From NCBI RefSeq assembly GCF_030719215.1, contig NZ_CP120983.1:3844001-3908000 (forward strand): a DNA stretch of 64,000 bases. The letters are read 5' to 3'. Made by a program: the position numbers and the translations under genes. Source of the stretch: Streptomyces sp. Alt3. GTDB lineage: Bacteria > Actinomycetota > Actinomycetes > Streptomycetales > Streptomycetaceae. This document shows, in pieces, positions 34,538-42,742 of the stretch; position 1 is the stretch's first letter; each line of letters begins with the position of its first letter. Below the pieces are notes generated by a model that did not search any database, was not told where the DNA came from, and saw only the letters and a list, made by a program, of their open reading frames with translations.

Positions 34538-35019
34538 CCATCGCGTTGGAGCGTCCCGTGGGCACCACAGACCCGGCGACCCTCGTCGACCCCGAGATGT
34601 TGGAGCGGCTCGCCACCCGCATCACCAAGGCACAGCCCGACACTGATCTGCCTACCGCCCGCCGCATCGTCGGCCAGGCCGCGGCCTTCATCGCCGCGAG
34701 TGCGGCCCTACCCGGCGCCGCGCTGTCGCCGAGCAAAGCCGTGGACGTCGGCTGGCACACGTGGATCCTCCACACCGTCGACTACGCCGCGTTCTGCGAC
34801 CGCCTCGCCGGACGGTTCATCCACCACGTCCCCACGCCGGAAGGCGAGGGCGTCGAAGGCGGGTCCGCAGCGGCCCGGCAGCGCACCCTCGACGCCATGG
34901 CGGCCGCAGGGTTCCGGATCGACCACGATCTGTGGCCCGATGCCGCCATGATGGGCGAGTGCTCCCAGTGCCACGCGGGTTGCACCGACAGCCCGAACGG
35001 CGGCAAGAAGTCTGCGTAG
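34534..35019 (+). CDS. Glycine-rich-domain (GRDP/DUF1399)-like protein
   Basis: The 161-residue protein contains VDVGWHTWILHTVDYAAFC and GRFIHHVPTPEG. These resemble the 'WH..LL.T..Y..FC....F..H.P' core of GRDP-like proteins. The C-terminus has a further CSQCHAGC motif. Its AGGAGG ribosome site is strong. It is third in the coupled operon. No enzymatic role is established for this family in bacteria. Confidence 0.65.
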   Translation: MTIALERPVGTTDPATLVDPEMLERLATRITKAQPDTDLPTARRIVGQAAAFIAASAALPGAALSPSKAVDVGWHTWILHTVDYAAFCDRLAGRFIHHVPTPEGEGVEGGSAAARQRTLDAMAAAGFRIDHDLWPDAAMMGECSQCHAGCTDSPNGGKKSA

Positions 35020-35084
35020 TACCACCCCTGTCAGCCGGCCGCCCGGTGCACAACCGGGCGGCCGGCCCCATGAACGGAGCAACA

Positions 35085-35747
35085 GTGACCGAGACCAAGG
35101 CATGGGACACGTACTCGCAGCAGAAGCCGGATCGGCGCCCCGTGAACGCGTCGGGCGACACGACCTGGTTCAACTGGACGCAGTACCCCGACCACGGCCC
35201 CGGCGCCGAAGTCCTCGGCGTCCGCCCCGGCTCGGCCGTCCTCGAACTGGGCTGCGGCAAGGGCGGCAACCTCGCCCACCTCGCGACCCTCGGCGCCCAC
35301 GCGGTAGGGGTCGACGTCTCCCTCGATCAAATCAAGGCAGCCGGCGCCCGCTGGCCCGACATGCAGATGACACTGCACCGCACCGAAGCGACCCGCTTCC
35401 TTGAGGAGACCGGAGCCAGCTTCGACTCCGTGTTCTCCGTGTTCGGCGCCGTCTGGTTCACCGACCCCGCGGTCCTACTGCCCGCAATCCGCCGTCGGCT
35501 GCGCCCAGGCGGTGTCCTCGCCTTCTCGCAGCGGCCTCCGATCGAGGGCTGCTACGGGTGCCAGGCGTCGTACATCAACCGCTCCGAGGACCAGGACCCG
35601 CTCATCGTGAAGCGCTGGGACTACGAACCCGACCGGTGGGTGGAGCTCCTCACCGAGCACGGCTTCGCATCCCCGACCGCCCGGATCCTGCCTGCGCCGC
35701 CCGGACCGAGAAAAGTCGGCACGCTCCTCGTCCGCGCCCACGGATAG
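35085..35747 (+). CDS. Class I SAM-dependent methyltransferase
   Basis: The ~220-residue protein has a Rossmann methyltransferase fold with motif I VLELGCGKGGNLAHLATLG (residues ~49-67), an acidic motif II (VGVDVSLDQIK), and the motif IV/post-motif SVFGAVWFTDP and LRPGGVLAFSQRP. The GTG at 35085 has GGAG at proper spacing; ATG 35070 would add five residues. It ends the four-gene operon. Substrate unknown; the fold is of small-molecule type rather than a DNA methylase, as no DPPY/NPPF motif is present. Confidence 0.82.
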   Translation: MTETKAWDTYSQQKPDRRPVNASGDTTWFNWTQYPDHGPGAEVLGVRPGSAVLELGCGKGGNLAHLATLGAHAVGVDVSLDQIKAAGARWPDMQMTLHRTEATRFLEETGASFDSVFSVFGAVWFTDPAVLLPAIRRRLRPGGVLAFSQRPPIEGCYGCQASYINRSEDQDPLIVKRWDYEPDRWVELLTEHGFASPTARILPAPPGPRKVGTLLVRAHG

Positions 35748-35849
35748 AACGCAGTGGTAGGCGGAAGCCCGAGTGCACGTGCGGTCGTGGGCCACCATGT
35801 GATCGTTTGCACTTCGATGGAGCATGGGCGATCGGGCTCTCCTTGTCGG

Positions 35850-37583
35850 TCAGCGGCGTGGGCGGCCCGGCCGGCTGGTGGGTGCTGTGGTTGTCGTGGG
35901 CGGCTGCGTGTCGTGGGACGGCACGCTGAAGGCTGAGGCGGTGGTGCTCCGTAGGCGGGCTGCTTCGGCGCGGCGGTTGGGTGCGGGGTTGCGGCTGGTG
36001 TGCTGAATGCGGGTGATCAGGACGCGGGCGGGCCTGTGAGCGGTGCCGAGCTCACGGCGGGCGGCGGCTTCCTTGAGGAGCTGGTGGGGTTTGTGGCCGC
36101 TGGCTTCGGCGTCGGCGAGGACCGTGACGAGCGCAAGCCAGCCAGGGTCGGAGAGGATCCGCTCGGCGTGTTCAGGAACGGCGGCCCGTACGTCGTTGGC
36201 CAGGATGCGACGGGTCTCCTCCTTGCAGGGCCGTGCTGCCAGTTCGGTGAGCGTCGGACTGAGCGCGTCGTCGGCTGCCGCCTGGAGGTGTTGGACGGCT
36301 TGGCGGGCGGCGGTGGCCTGGTGGGCGTGCCCCTTGGCCTCGTGCCAGCGTCCGGCGAGGACGGCGGCCCAGACGAGTGCGGCGGTCAGGGCGGCGAGGG
36401 CGCTGCCGTCGGGGCCGGTGGCGGTGTGTGCGATGTCGCGGGCCGCAGACCGCAGGGCGTGGGCGGCGCGGTCTTCGGCTCGGACCTGTGACCGCTGGGC
36501 ACGGGCGAAGGTCCGGCTGGCCGCATGTAGTTGCGCACGGATATCTGCGGGGGCGTTCTGGGCGGTGGCTTCGATGAGTTCGCCCAGGGCGGTGATGTGT
36601 GCCTGCGCTCGTGCGTCCCCACCGTCGTCGGCGCTCGCGCCGGTGATCTCTGTGTGGAGGGTGTCGAGGGCTTCGGTGGACTGGTGCCAGGCGGTGGCGG
36701 GTCGGTTGCGCCGGGCGGTGGGGTGTTCCTCGGGGGCGCTGGTCTCCAGGCGGGCTTTCAACTTGGGCAGGGTGAGGTCGGGGGCGATCTTCCCGCCGGG
36801 GTGGTAGATCTGCTCGCCGTCCTTGTTCACGTCGCCGTGGCGGCCTACGGCGTAGCCGAGGAGGTCTCCAGAGGGCCCGCGGCGGGGCTTGACCAGGATT
36901 TCGTCGGCTTCGAGGTAGGCGAGGAGTTCCTCGGCGCTGGTGGCGTGCGGGATAGCGGCGCGGATGCGGTCCTGGAGCCACTCGCGGCTGGTCTGCTCCC
37001 AGCCGAGGCGCTCGGCCTTGTGCAGCTCGGCCTGGGTGGGGCGCCGGGTGCCGGTGCGGTCGCCCTTCATCAGGCGGCGCAGCCCGTAGTCCTTCTCAAT
37101 CTCCCGGCAGGCGTCGCCGACACGGATGCCGCTGTCGTGCAGCTTGGGGCGGCGGCCGTCTTCGCGAACGGTGGTGGCGAGGATGTGGACGTGGTCGTCG
37201 GCGTGGCGTACGGCGATCCAGCGGCAGGCCAGGTCGTCGCCTTCGGGGGCGATGCCGGCCGCCTGCACGATGCGCTGGGCGATCTCGCCCCACTCGGTGT
37301 CGGAGAGGTAGCGGTCCTCGGGTGCTGCGCGGACGGGGCAGTGCCAGACATGGTCGGTGACAGGCTTGCCGAACTCGCTGTTGCGCAGGCGTACGGGCTC
37401 GTCGAGGTGATGGCCGAGTTCGGTCAGGGTGGCGTGTTCGTCGCGGCCGGGGTCGGGCATGCCGAGCATGGCGAAGGCGGCGACGAGGTGCGGGTCGAGG
37501 TGTTCGTCGTGCCGGCCGGGGCCGTAGAGGTAGGCGAGCAGACCGCGGGTGTTGGACCCGGCCGGTTTGATGGCGGCGATCAC
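35850..37583 (-). CDS. Mobilization relaxase
   Basis: The 577-residue protein has an N-terminal relaxase domain. The catalytic Tyr is likely in LLAYLYGPGRHDEH (residue ~18-20), and the metal-binding motif is RHADDHVHILATTV (HxxDHxH) near residue 125. Residues ~300-500 are helical. The C-terminal ~60 residues are Arg/Thr/Pro-rich. It should nick the element at oriT and lead the strand into a recipient. It overlaps mobC by four bases (GTGA), with GGGAGG upstream. The converging methyltransferase gene ends 100 bases away. Confidence 0.88.
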   Translation of the reverse strand: MIAAIKPAGSNTRGLLAYLYGPGRHDEHLDPHLVAAFAMLGMPDPGRDEHATLTELGHHLDEPVRLRNSEFGKPVTDHVWHCPVRAAPEDRYLSDTEWGEIAQRIVQAAGIAPEGDDLACRWIAVRHADDHVHILATTVREDGRRPKLHDSGIRVGDACREIEKDYGLRRLMKGDRTGTRRPTQAELHKAERLGWEQTSREWLQDRIRAAIPHATSAEELLAYLEADEILVKPRRGPSGDLLGYAVGRHGDVNKDGEQIYHPGGKIAPDLTLPKLKARLETSAPEEHPTARRNRPATAWHQSTEALDTLHTEITGASADDGGDARAQAHITALGELIEATAQNAPADIRAQLHAASRTFARAQRSQVRAEDRAAHALRSAARDIAHTATGPDGSALAALTAALVWAAVLAGRWHEAKGHAHQATAARQAVQHLQAAADDALSPTLTELAARPCKEETRRILANDVRAAVPEHAERILSDPGWLALVTVLADAEASGHKPHQLLKEAAARRELGTAHRPARVLITRIQHTSRNPAPNRRAEAARLRSTTASAFSVPSHDTQPPTTTTAPTSRPGRPRR

Positions 37584-38302
37584 GTTGACGATTCCTCCCT
37601 CGGGTTGGTGGGCTGACGCAGGGCCTCGGCGATCAGGGTGAGCAGGCGGTGGAGTTCGTCGAGGCGCTGGCGAATGTCAGGCGGGTTGAGGTCGCTGTTG
37701 AGTGCGCGGGCGATCTGGTTGATGTTGCTACCGGTGCGGTTGAGGGCGCGCAGGACCTGGGCACGGAATATGTGGGTGCGGCGTCGGTCCTCGGACAGGG
37801 GGAGGTTCGCGGTGAATCGGCCGTCGATGAAGGCGAGGATGACGTCGGCGGCGAAGCCGGAGTCGCCCTTGTAGCCGTGCTCGGCTGCGGCCTCCTGCAG
37901 GCTGGTGCGCTCGTCGTCGGTGAAGCGCAAGGGGCCGACGCGCTTGAGGCGCGCGTCGCCGGTGAACCGGCGGATCGTTGGCTGGACGCTCTGCACAGGG
38001 GGTTCGCCGACGACGGGAACGTCAGTAGGCGTCGGGCGGAGGATCGCTTGCTGGGCGGCGTGAAGCGTGTCCGGGTCGGGGCCGCCCCCGGCCCCAGCTC
38101 CCTGGTCCGGCGCCCCCTGGCGCTGGGCCGTCTCCGCCACCCCCGGGGCGGAGGCTCCCGAAGACCGGCCAGGAGTCGGACTCGGGGTACTACTGGCTCC
38201 GCCAGGAGCCGTCCGTCCGAACGCCTGCCGCAGACGTTCTGTCAGCGTAGGCGGCTTCGTCGGCGGTATCGGCTCCTCGGAACGGTGCGGGTCATGCGTC
38301 AC
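37580..38302 (-). CDS. MobC-like relaxosome accessory protein
   Basis: The 240-residue protein has a disordered Pro/Ser/Gly N-terminal half (1-~110). The C-terminal half matches MobC, with the signature RALNRTGSNINQIARALN near residue 195 and RLDELHRLLTLIAEAL at the end. MobC helps melt oriT for the relaxase. It is translationally coupled to the relaxase gene. GTG start at 38302. The nearby upstream non-coding region (38303-38460) is the likeliest place for oriT. Confidence 0.82.
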   Translation of the reverse strand: MTHDPHRSEEPIPPTKPPTLTERLRQAFGRTAPGGASSTPSPTPGRSSGASAPGVAETAQRQGAPDQGAGAGGGPDPDTLHAAQQAILRPTPTDVPVVGEPPVQSVQPTIRRFTGDARLKRVGPLRFTDDERTSLQEAAAEHGYKGDSGFAADVILAFIDGRFTANLPLSEDRRRTHIFRAQVLRALNRTGSNINQIARALNSDLNPPDIRQRLDELHRLLTLIAEALRQPTNPREESST

Positions 38303-38357
38303 GTGCGGTCTCCAGGTAGAGGCGGGAGGGCGGACGGGCTGTCGGTGTCCCGTGCCA

Positions 38358-38753
38358 CCGAACTTGGATCATTTGCCACTGAAGTTGGACCACTGGTAAA
38401 CGTCCCCATACCTGACGACTGGTGCTGATGATCAAGGGATGCGAGGGGTAGGCGTCAACCATGGGCCGATGGTCGAAGTGGACAAGCGCCGGGGTGACCG
38501 TGGGGGTTGCGACGAGCACCGTCATGACCCTGGTGGGTAGTAAGCCTTGGGGGTGGGACTTCGTAGTCCTGAGCCTGATCACGTCGGTGGTCTACACCGT
38601 GATGGGACCGCTGATAGCACGCTCCCGCCGTCGTACCGAAGAGCGGGATGCGCAGCACATGCGGGACATCCGAGCGGCACGCCGCAGCCGGGGCTGACAG
38701 CAACCGGTTGGCTTTGACCGGTCCAACTTCAATGGCAAACGGTCCAGGTTCGA
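38358..38753. repeat. Pair of inverted repeats flanking a small membrane gene (MITE-like)
   Basis: The left arm (38358-38396) and the complement of the right arm (38716-38753) agree at about 28 of 32 positions around the block TGAAGTTGGACC and TTTGCCA. The ~395-base unit contains only the 78-residue membrane protein gene and no transposase. The arm sequence recalls the 'TTGGACC' ends of some IS21-type elements. It may be a non-autonomous insertion or a decayed IS. Confidence 0.5.
38461..38697 (+). CDS. Small membrane protein (78 residues)
   Basis: It has two hydrophobic segments (WTSAGVTVGVATSTVMTLVG and WDFVVLSLITSVVYTVMGPL) and a basic, charged tail (ARSRRRTEERDAQHMRDIRA). It reads opposite to the mobilization genes and lies wholly inside the inverted-repeat unit. 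No family recognised; the ribosome site is weak. Confidence 0.5.
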   Translation: MGRWSKWTSAGVTVGVATSTVMTLVGSKPWGWDFVVLSLITSVVYTVMGPLIARSRRRTEERDAQHMRDIRAARRSRG

Positions 38754-38897
38754 TGTCAGAAGACACTCGGGAAGGTCCGTGAGCTGTGGGCGGTCACACG
38801 AATCTGTCCGCAGGTATGGATGAGTGAGCGGCGCGCGGGTCGGTGCACCGCTTGGCCGGGTGACCGGAACGGGTTCCGGTCACCCGGCATGTGCTGG

Positions 38898-39770
38898 TCA
38901 GCCGCTGGCCGGACCGCTTTCGGCGGAGGCTTTGAGTTCCTTCCGGAGGACGCCCATCACCTCAGTCAGCCGCTCACTGGAAATCGGAAGGCCCTTGTCC
39001 TCAACTGCCTTCCGGACGGTGGCCCGGGTGAGTTTTCCCTGCTCGGTACCAGCGGTCCTGCCGATCTCCACGAGTTCCCTAAGTGGGGCGCCAGGCGGGC
39101 GGCCGCCTCGGGGCTTGCTCGCCGGAACCTCCGCATGAAGTTCCGGAGACCCACCGGACGCGGCAACCGGTGGCTCCGTGACGGGGTCGGATTGTGCTGG
39201 CTCCGCCGGCTTTCCGGCGGACCGGAGAGGTGCAGTGACCGACGCCCTCACCACCTGCCCGGAACCTGCGGGCGAGGGCCGCTCTACGTGCTGGTGGACC
39301 TGTCGCATCAGTACGGCGAAGGCCACCATCGCGGCTGCCGGGGGAACCGCGGCCACCACGTAGTCGAGGAACGGGGTATCGCCGGTATCACGCGTGCCAC
39401 TGACCCCAGCAACGTTCAGCGCTATGGAGCCGACCGAACCGATTACGGTCACAGCGATAGCCCATCGGTCGGTGACCCGGCGCAGGCCCGCCCGGAGCAT
39501 GAGCAGCTCGCCCGCGACGATGAACGCGTCCAGGGTGGCGGGCCACGCCCAGCGGCGGACCGGTGAACCTCCCAGCCCGTGCTGCCCGGCGACGTCGGCC
39601 AAGTGCGCGTAGGAAAGACAGAACGCTCCGGCGGTCAGGGCGACGATGACGATGCCGGCTGCGAGAAGCGCGTAGCGCTCGGCATCGCCCCGGGGCGATG
39701 TTGGCCGTCCTTCGCCCGTCCGGCCGTCCGACGGCTGATGATGCGGGGGTGAAATGGGAGGGGTGGGCAA
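38898..39770 (-). CDS. DUF2637 (SpdB2-like) plasmid transfer/spread membrane protein
   Basis: The 290-residue protein has four hydrophobic segments between residues 32 and 160: YALLAAGIVIVALTAGAFCL, then the conserved WAWPATLDAFIVAGELLMLR, and two more. The C-terminal ~110 residues are soluble with a winged-helix-like end. DUF2637/SpdB proteins accompany conjugative plasmid spread in Streptomyces mycelium. The start is TTG at 39770, decided by an AGGAG seven bases upstream. Confidence 0.8.
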   Translation of the reverse strand: MPTPPISPPHHQPSDGRTGEGRPTSPRGDAERYALLAAGIVIVALTAGAFCLSYAHLADVAGQHGLGGSPVRRWAWPATLDAFIVAGELLMLRAGLRRVTDRWAIAVTVIGSVGSIALNVAGVSGTRDTGDTPFLDYVVAAVPPAAAMVAFAVLMRQVHQHVERPSPAGSGQVVRASVTAPLRSAGKPAEPAQSDPVTEPPVAASGGSPELHAEVPASKPRGGRPPGAPLRELVEIGRTAGTEQGKLTRATVRKAVEDKGLPISSERLTEVMGVLRKELKASAESGPASG

Positions 39771-40189
39771 GCGGGTGCTCCTGAGGTGGTGGTGTGGTGC
39801 GTCTTTGGCGTCTTGGCCGTTGCAAGTGCAGGTCAGGGCGGTACGGCAGCAGCTCTGGCTATCCGTCTCGGCGGGTGCAGCCAGCGTCAGCTATGCCTCA
39901 GCAGGGCTCAGGCAGTTCGCCGCGCCTGAGCCCGGCCCGGAGTGGCCGTCTCCCGAATGGGGGACGGCGGCCTCGCGTCTTCCGTCTCGCCGACCAAGGC
40001 CGTGACCTGCACTGATACGGCATGGACGCGAAAGACGGTGCAAGACGGATCCGGACAGCGTCTTGGGCGGCCACGCCGGTGGTCGTGATCGCGTTGCCGT
40101 CTTGGCCCCGGTCGCCGTCTCGGCCGCAGGCCGTTTGACCTGCGAGATCACGGCAAGGACGGCAGGGACGGCAACCAGGGCGGCGGGCC
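39771..40189. other. Non-coding region with many CCGTCT(T/C)GG-like repeats, candidate origin
   Basis: No gene is credible here. About eleven degenerate copies of a CGTCTYGG-type motif occur in both orientations, for example near 39808, 39863, 39976, 40040, 40058, 40097 and 40115. The density and the position next to the DUF3631 ATPase gene suggest iterons of a replication origin or regulator sites. They are short and could be chance in GC-rich DNA. Confidence 0.35.
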
Positions 40190-41503
40190 TCAGCCCCTGT
40201 CGGGGGCGGGGCGGGACTCGACGGGGTGGACGGTGGGGCAGTACCGCCGCCAGCTGTCGAGGAACTTGTTGCGCGTGTAGCCCTTGCGTTGTGTTCCGTC
40301 GGCCATCCGGACGTTGCCCGGCCTGACGTCGAAGTCCCGCAGGAGCCTGCCTAGATCACGGGCGTTCAACCCGCCGCGACCCCACTCCGCCCATGGGCCT
40401 TCGGGGTCCTGGCGCAAGTGGTGGAGGAGGTCTTCGGTGGACAGGCTGTCCACCTCGCGCTGGGCGGCGAAGATCCGGCGGATGTCGGCGAGGATCCGTG
40501 CGCCGCCGGGGTGGTCCTCCTCGGCTGCCACTTCGGCGGCGACCATCCGTGCGCATGCCACTCGGGCCCGGCGCGGCCAGGGCCCCCCGGCCAGCTCGGC
40601 GACGATCACCAAGGGCTCCCAGGTGTCGGCGGCGCGGTCTTCGACCGGCATATCCGGCTCAAGGATCGCTGCCTCCTCCAGAAGCGGCCTGGCCCACGCG
40701 TTGATCCGGTCGCGCAGGTCGTGCAGGGCCGGGATGTCACGGCGGGAGCGGAAGGGCTTCACCTTCTCCCCCTCCGCCCGCCGACGCATCCGGATCACGA
40801 CCGACCGGTCCATGACCGTGTCGGGCAGGTCGCCGATCCCTGCGATGGCCGCCATGGCGAAGGTGGCGAACTTGTGTGGGGTGTGGTCGTTACCGACGAC
40901 CCGCGTCACATAACGCCCACGCTGATGACCGGCGTTGAGCAGGCCACGCGTCTCTTCGTTCCGCTCCGCCTGCTTCGGCGTACCGAAGATGGTGTCCGCC
41001 TCGTCCACCAGAAGCGTCGGCGGCTCCTCCTCGGTGATCGAGCGGAAGATCGCCGCAGGCGTGGTGTTGATCGTCAGCATCGGCTCGTGGACCGTCTCGG
41101 TCAGCACGTCCAGGAGCCGCGACTTACCGCACCGTTTAGCCGGCCCCACCACCGCCAGGCGCGGCGCGTGCTGCCACGCGGGCTGTAGGTGCGTGGCTAC
41201 CACCCACAACGTGATTGCATCCAGCGCCTCCGCTGACGGCGGGATCACGAACTGGGCTATCTGGGCATGCAGTGCATCCAGCAGCGCGGCGCCCTGCGTC
41301 GACTCCGCATCAGGCATGTTCTCCAGCCCGCTCGACGCTTGCGCCCCAGCGGCGCCAGGCGCGGGCGCATCGCCGGTCAAGCTCGGAGCGGCGTCGTCAG
41401 GCTGTGTGGCGGACAGATGGGCACCAGGCCGGCCAGGAATTGCGGTGGGGGGCCAGCTCGCCTTGGCGGGCTCGGAATAGCCTTTGGGGTTCTCGGGTTC
41501 CAC
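40190..41503 (-). CDS. DUF3631-domain AAA-type ATPase
   Basis: The 437-residue protein has a Pro/Ala-rich start (1-~75), then a P-loop ATPase: Walker A VVGPAKRCGKSRLLDVL near 125 and Walker B TLLVDEADTIFGTPKQ near 170. The DUF3631 C-terminal half follows. This family sits in integrative elements and plasmids of actinobacteria and is thought to act in replication, often next to a primase-like domain that is missing here. The GTG at 41503 is chosen from a GAGGAG seven bases upstream; a longer frame to 41815 lacks conserved sequence. Confidence 0.8.
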   Translation of the reverse strand: MEPENPKGYSEPAKASWPPTAIPGRPGAHLSATQPDDAAPSLTGDAPAPGAAGAQASSGLENMPDAESTQGAALLDALHAQIAQFVIPPSAEALDAITLWVVATHLQPAWQHAPRLAVVGPAKRCGKSRLLDVLTETVHEPMLTINTTPAAIFRSITEEEPPTLLVDEADTIFGTPKQAERNEETRGLLNAGHQRGRYVTRVVGNDHTPHKFATFAMAAIAGIGDLPDTVMDRSVVIRMRRRAEGEKVKPFRSRRDIPALHDLRDRINAWARPLLEEAAILEPDMPVEDRAADTWEPLVIVAELAGGPWPRRARVACARMVAAEVAAEEDHPGGARILADIRRIFAAQREVDSLSTEDLLHHLRQDPEGPWAEWGRGGLNARDLGRLLRDFDVRPGNVRMADGTQRKGYTRNKFLDSWRRYCPTVHPVESRPAPDRG

Positions 41504-41736
41504 TGGACAGCTCCTCGTCTGGCGGTGGCGGGCTCGCCCGCCCATTCCGCCGGGTCGGTTCTCATCGGATCGCTGGGGAGTTATGGGGCCTCCGGCGTTG
41601 CACCGCCGGGGGCTCTCCCCCTTCCCGCAGGCACTGGGGTACCGCGAGGGAACACGGACAGTACGGTCACGCCCGTCCACAGTCCAGCGCTTCTGTGTCA
41701 GCTCAGCGCAGAACCCTTCGCTACGCTTCCGGCCTC

Positions 41737-41967
41737 TCATGCGGCCAGACCCAACAGGATCAGCAGATCCGCAGTCACGACCCGATAGGCGCTGCCCAAC
41801 CGGAGGACCTTGCACGGGTACGCGCCGCGCTTCGCCAGTTCGTACCCCTTGCTCCGCCCGAGCCCCAGAGCACGGTTGCTGGTTTCGAGGTCAACGGCCA
41901 CGGGCAGGGCGAGCAGGTCCTCACGACTCATCCCCTTCGGCGACCCCTCTGTGCTGTTTTCGCGCAT
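41737..41967 (-). CDS. Excisionase-like helix-turn-helix protein
   Basis: The 76-residue protein contains VDLETSNRALGLGRSKGYEL, then AYPCKVLRLGSAYRVVTADL, the winged-helix layout of Xis/HTH_17 proteins. These bind near att sites and steer the integrase toward excision, or control the replication gene downstream. AAGGGA lies upstream of the ATG at 41967. It is divergent from the XRE regulator gene 94 bases away. Confidence 0.78.
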   Translation of the reverse strand: MRENSTEGSPKGMSREDLLALPVAVDLETSNRALGLGRSKGYELAKRGAYPCKVLRLGSAYRVVTADLLILLGLAA

Positions 41968-42052
41968 GCGCCATCCCTTTCGGTACAGCCGTCGGCGAAC
42001 GCGGCCAACACGTCCGGCTCCAGGCGTCTACCAATCAGGATCCACAAGCTAA

Positions 42053-42069
42053 TGTGTCTGTATGACACA
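42053..42069. promoter_or_regulatory. Dyad TGTGTC-N5-GACACA covering the XRE start codon
   Basis: Two perfect 6-base arms with a 5-base spacer enclose the ATG at 42062. A TAATGT box at 42050-42055 would start transcription close to that ATG. This is the geometry of an autoregulatory operator on a leaderless mRNA. Confidence 0.5.
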
Positions 42070-42742
42070 ACGCCGTATGGATGATGATGCGGACGACTTC
42101 CCGGAGTGGGTGGACCGGGTCCAGGCGAACGTGGCCGGCGAAGTCCGACGCAGACGAAAGGAGATGGGGTGGAGCGCGCAGGAGCTGGCCGACCGGTGCG
42201 AGCAGCTCGGGCACCCGATCCCGCGCAACGTGATCGCCAACATGGAGTCCGGCCGCCGGGCCGGCCTGCCGCTGGTGGACGTCCTGGTGCTGGCCGCTGC
42301 CCTGGAGACGTACCCGGCCTGCCTCATCTTCCCGGTCGGCTACGTCAACCAGACCCAGGAACTCCCCTTCGAGCGGCTCGTGCCGACTTGGGACGCCCTG
42401 CGACGCTTCACCGGCGAGCAGGAGGTGCTGGGGCACGATGCCGGCCTAGTGCCCGACTTCGAGGCGCACGCCAGCCTCGTAGGGACGGCCCTGGCTGCAC
42501 TCGACGAAGAAGAGCAAGCACGCTTCGCGGCCAGGACGGCAACGAGCCGCGCCCAGAAGGAAGAGGCCGAACGCAGGCGGACCGCGTACGCCGACCAGGC
42601 CGTCTCGGCCAAGTACAAGCTCCGGTACCTCCGTCGCGAGCTCCGCGAAGACGGAGCCATTCCACCCGATCTCCCGCCCGCACTCCACGACGTCGACCCG
42701 CCCGAATGGGTCCCCGATACCACCACGGAGGAACGCCCTTGA
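42062..42742 (+). CDS. XRE-family regulator
   Basis: The 226-residue protein has an N-terminal HTH at ~22-85 (VRRRRKEMGWSAQELADRCE, then RNVIANMESGRRAGLPLVDV). The C-terminal half is long and helical with a coiled coil (~140-195). It is likely the switch controlling integration and excision genes. No ribosome site precedes the ATG, which sits in a palindrome. Its stop overlaps the integrase TTG start by four bases, so the two are translated together. Confidence 0.82.
   Translation: MTQRRMDDDADDFPEWVDRVQANVAGEVRRRRKEMGWSAQELADRCEQLGHPIPRNVIANMESGRRAGLPLVDVLVLAAALETYPACLIFPVGYVNQTQELPFERLVPTWDALRRFTGEQEVLGHDAGLVPDFEAHASLVGTALAALDEEEQARFAARTATSRAQKEEAERRRTAYADQAVSAKYKLRYLRRELREDGAIPPDLPPALHDVDPPEWVPDTTTEERP

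Noticed and set aside
41504..41815. N-terminal extension of the DUF3631 ATPase up to 41815
   Set aside because: The extension is low-complexity, and a GAGGAG ribosome site directly precedes the GTG at 41503.
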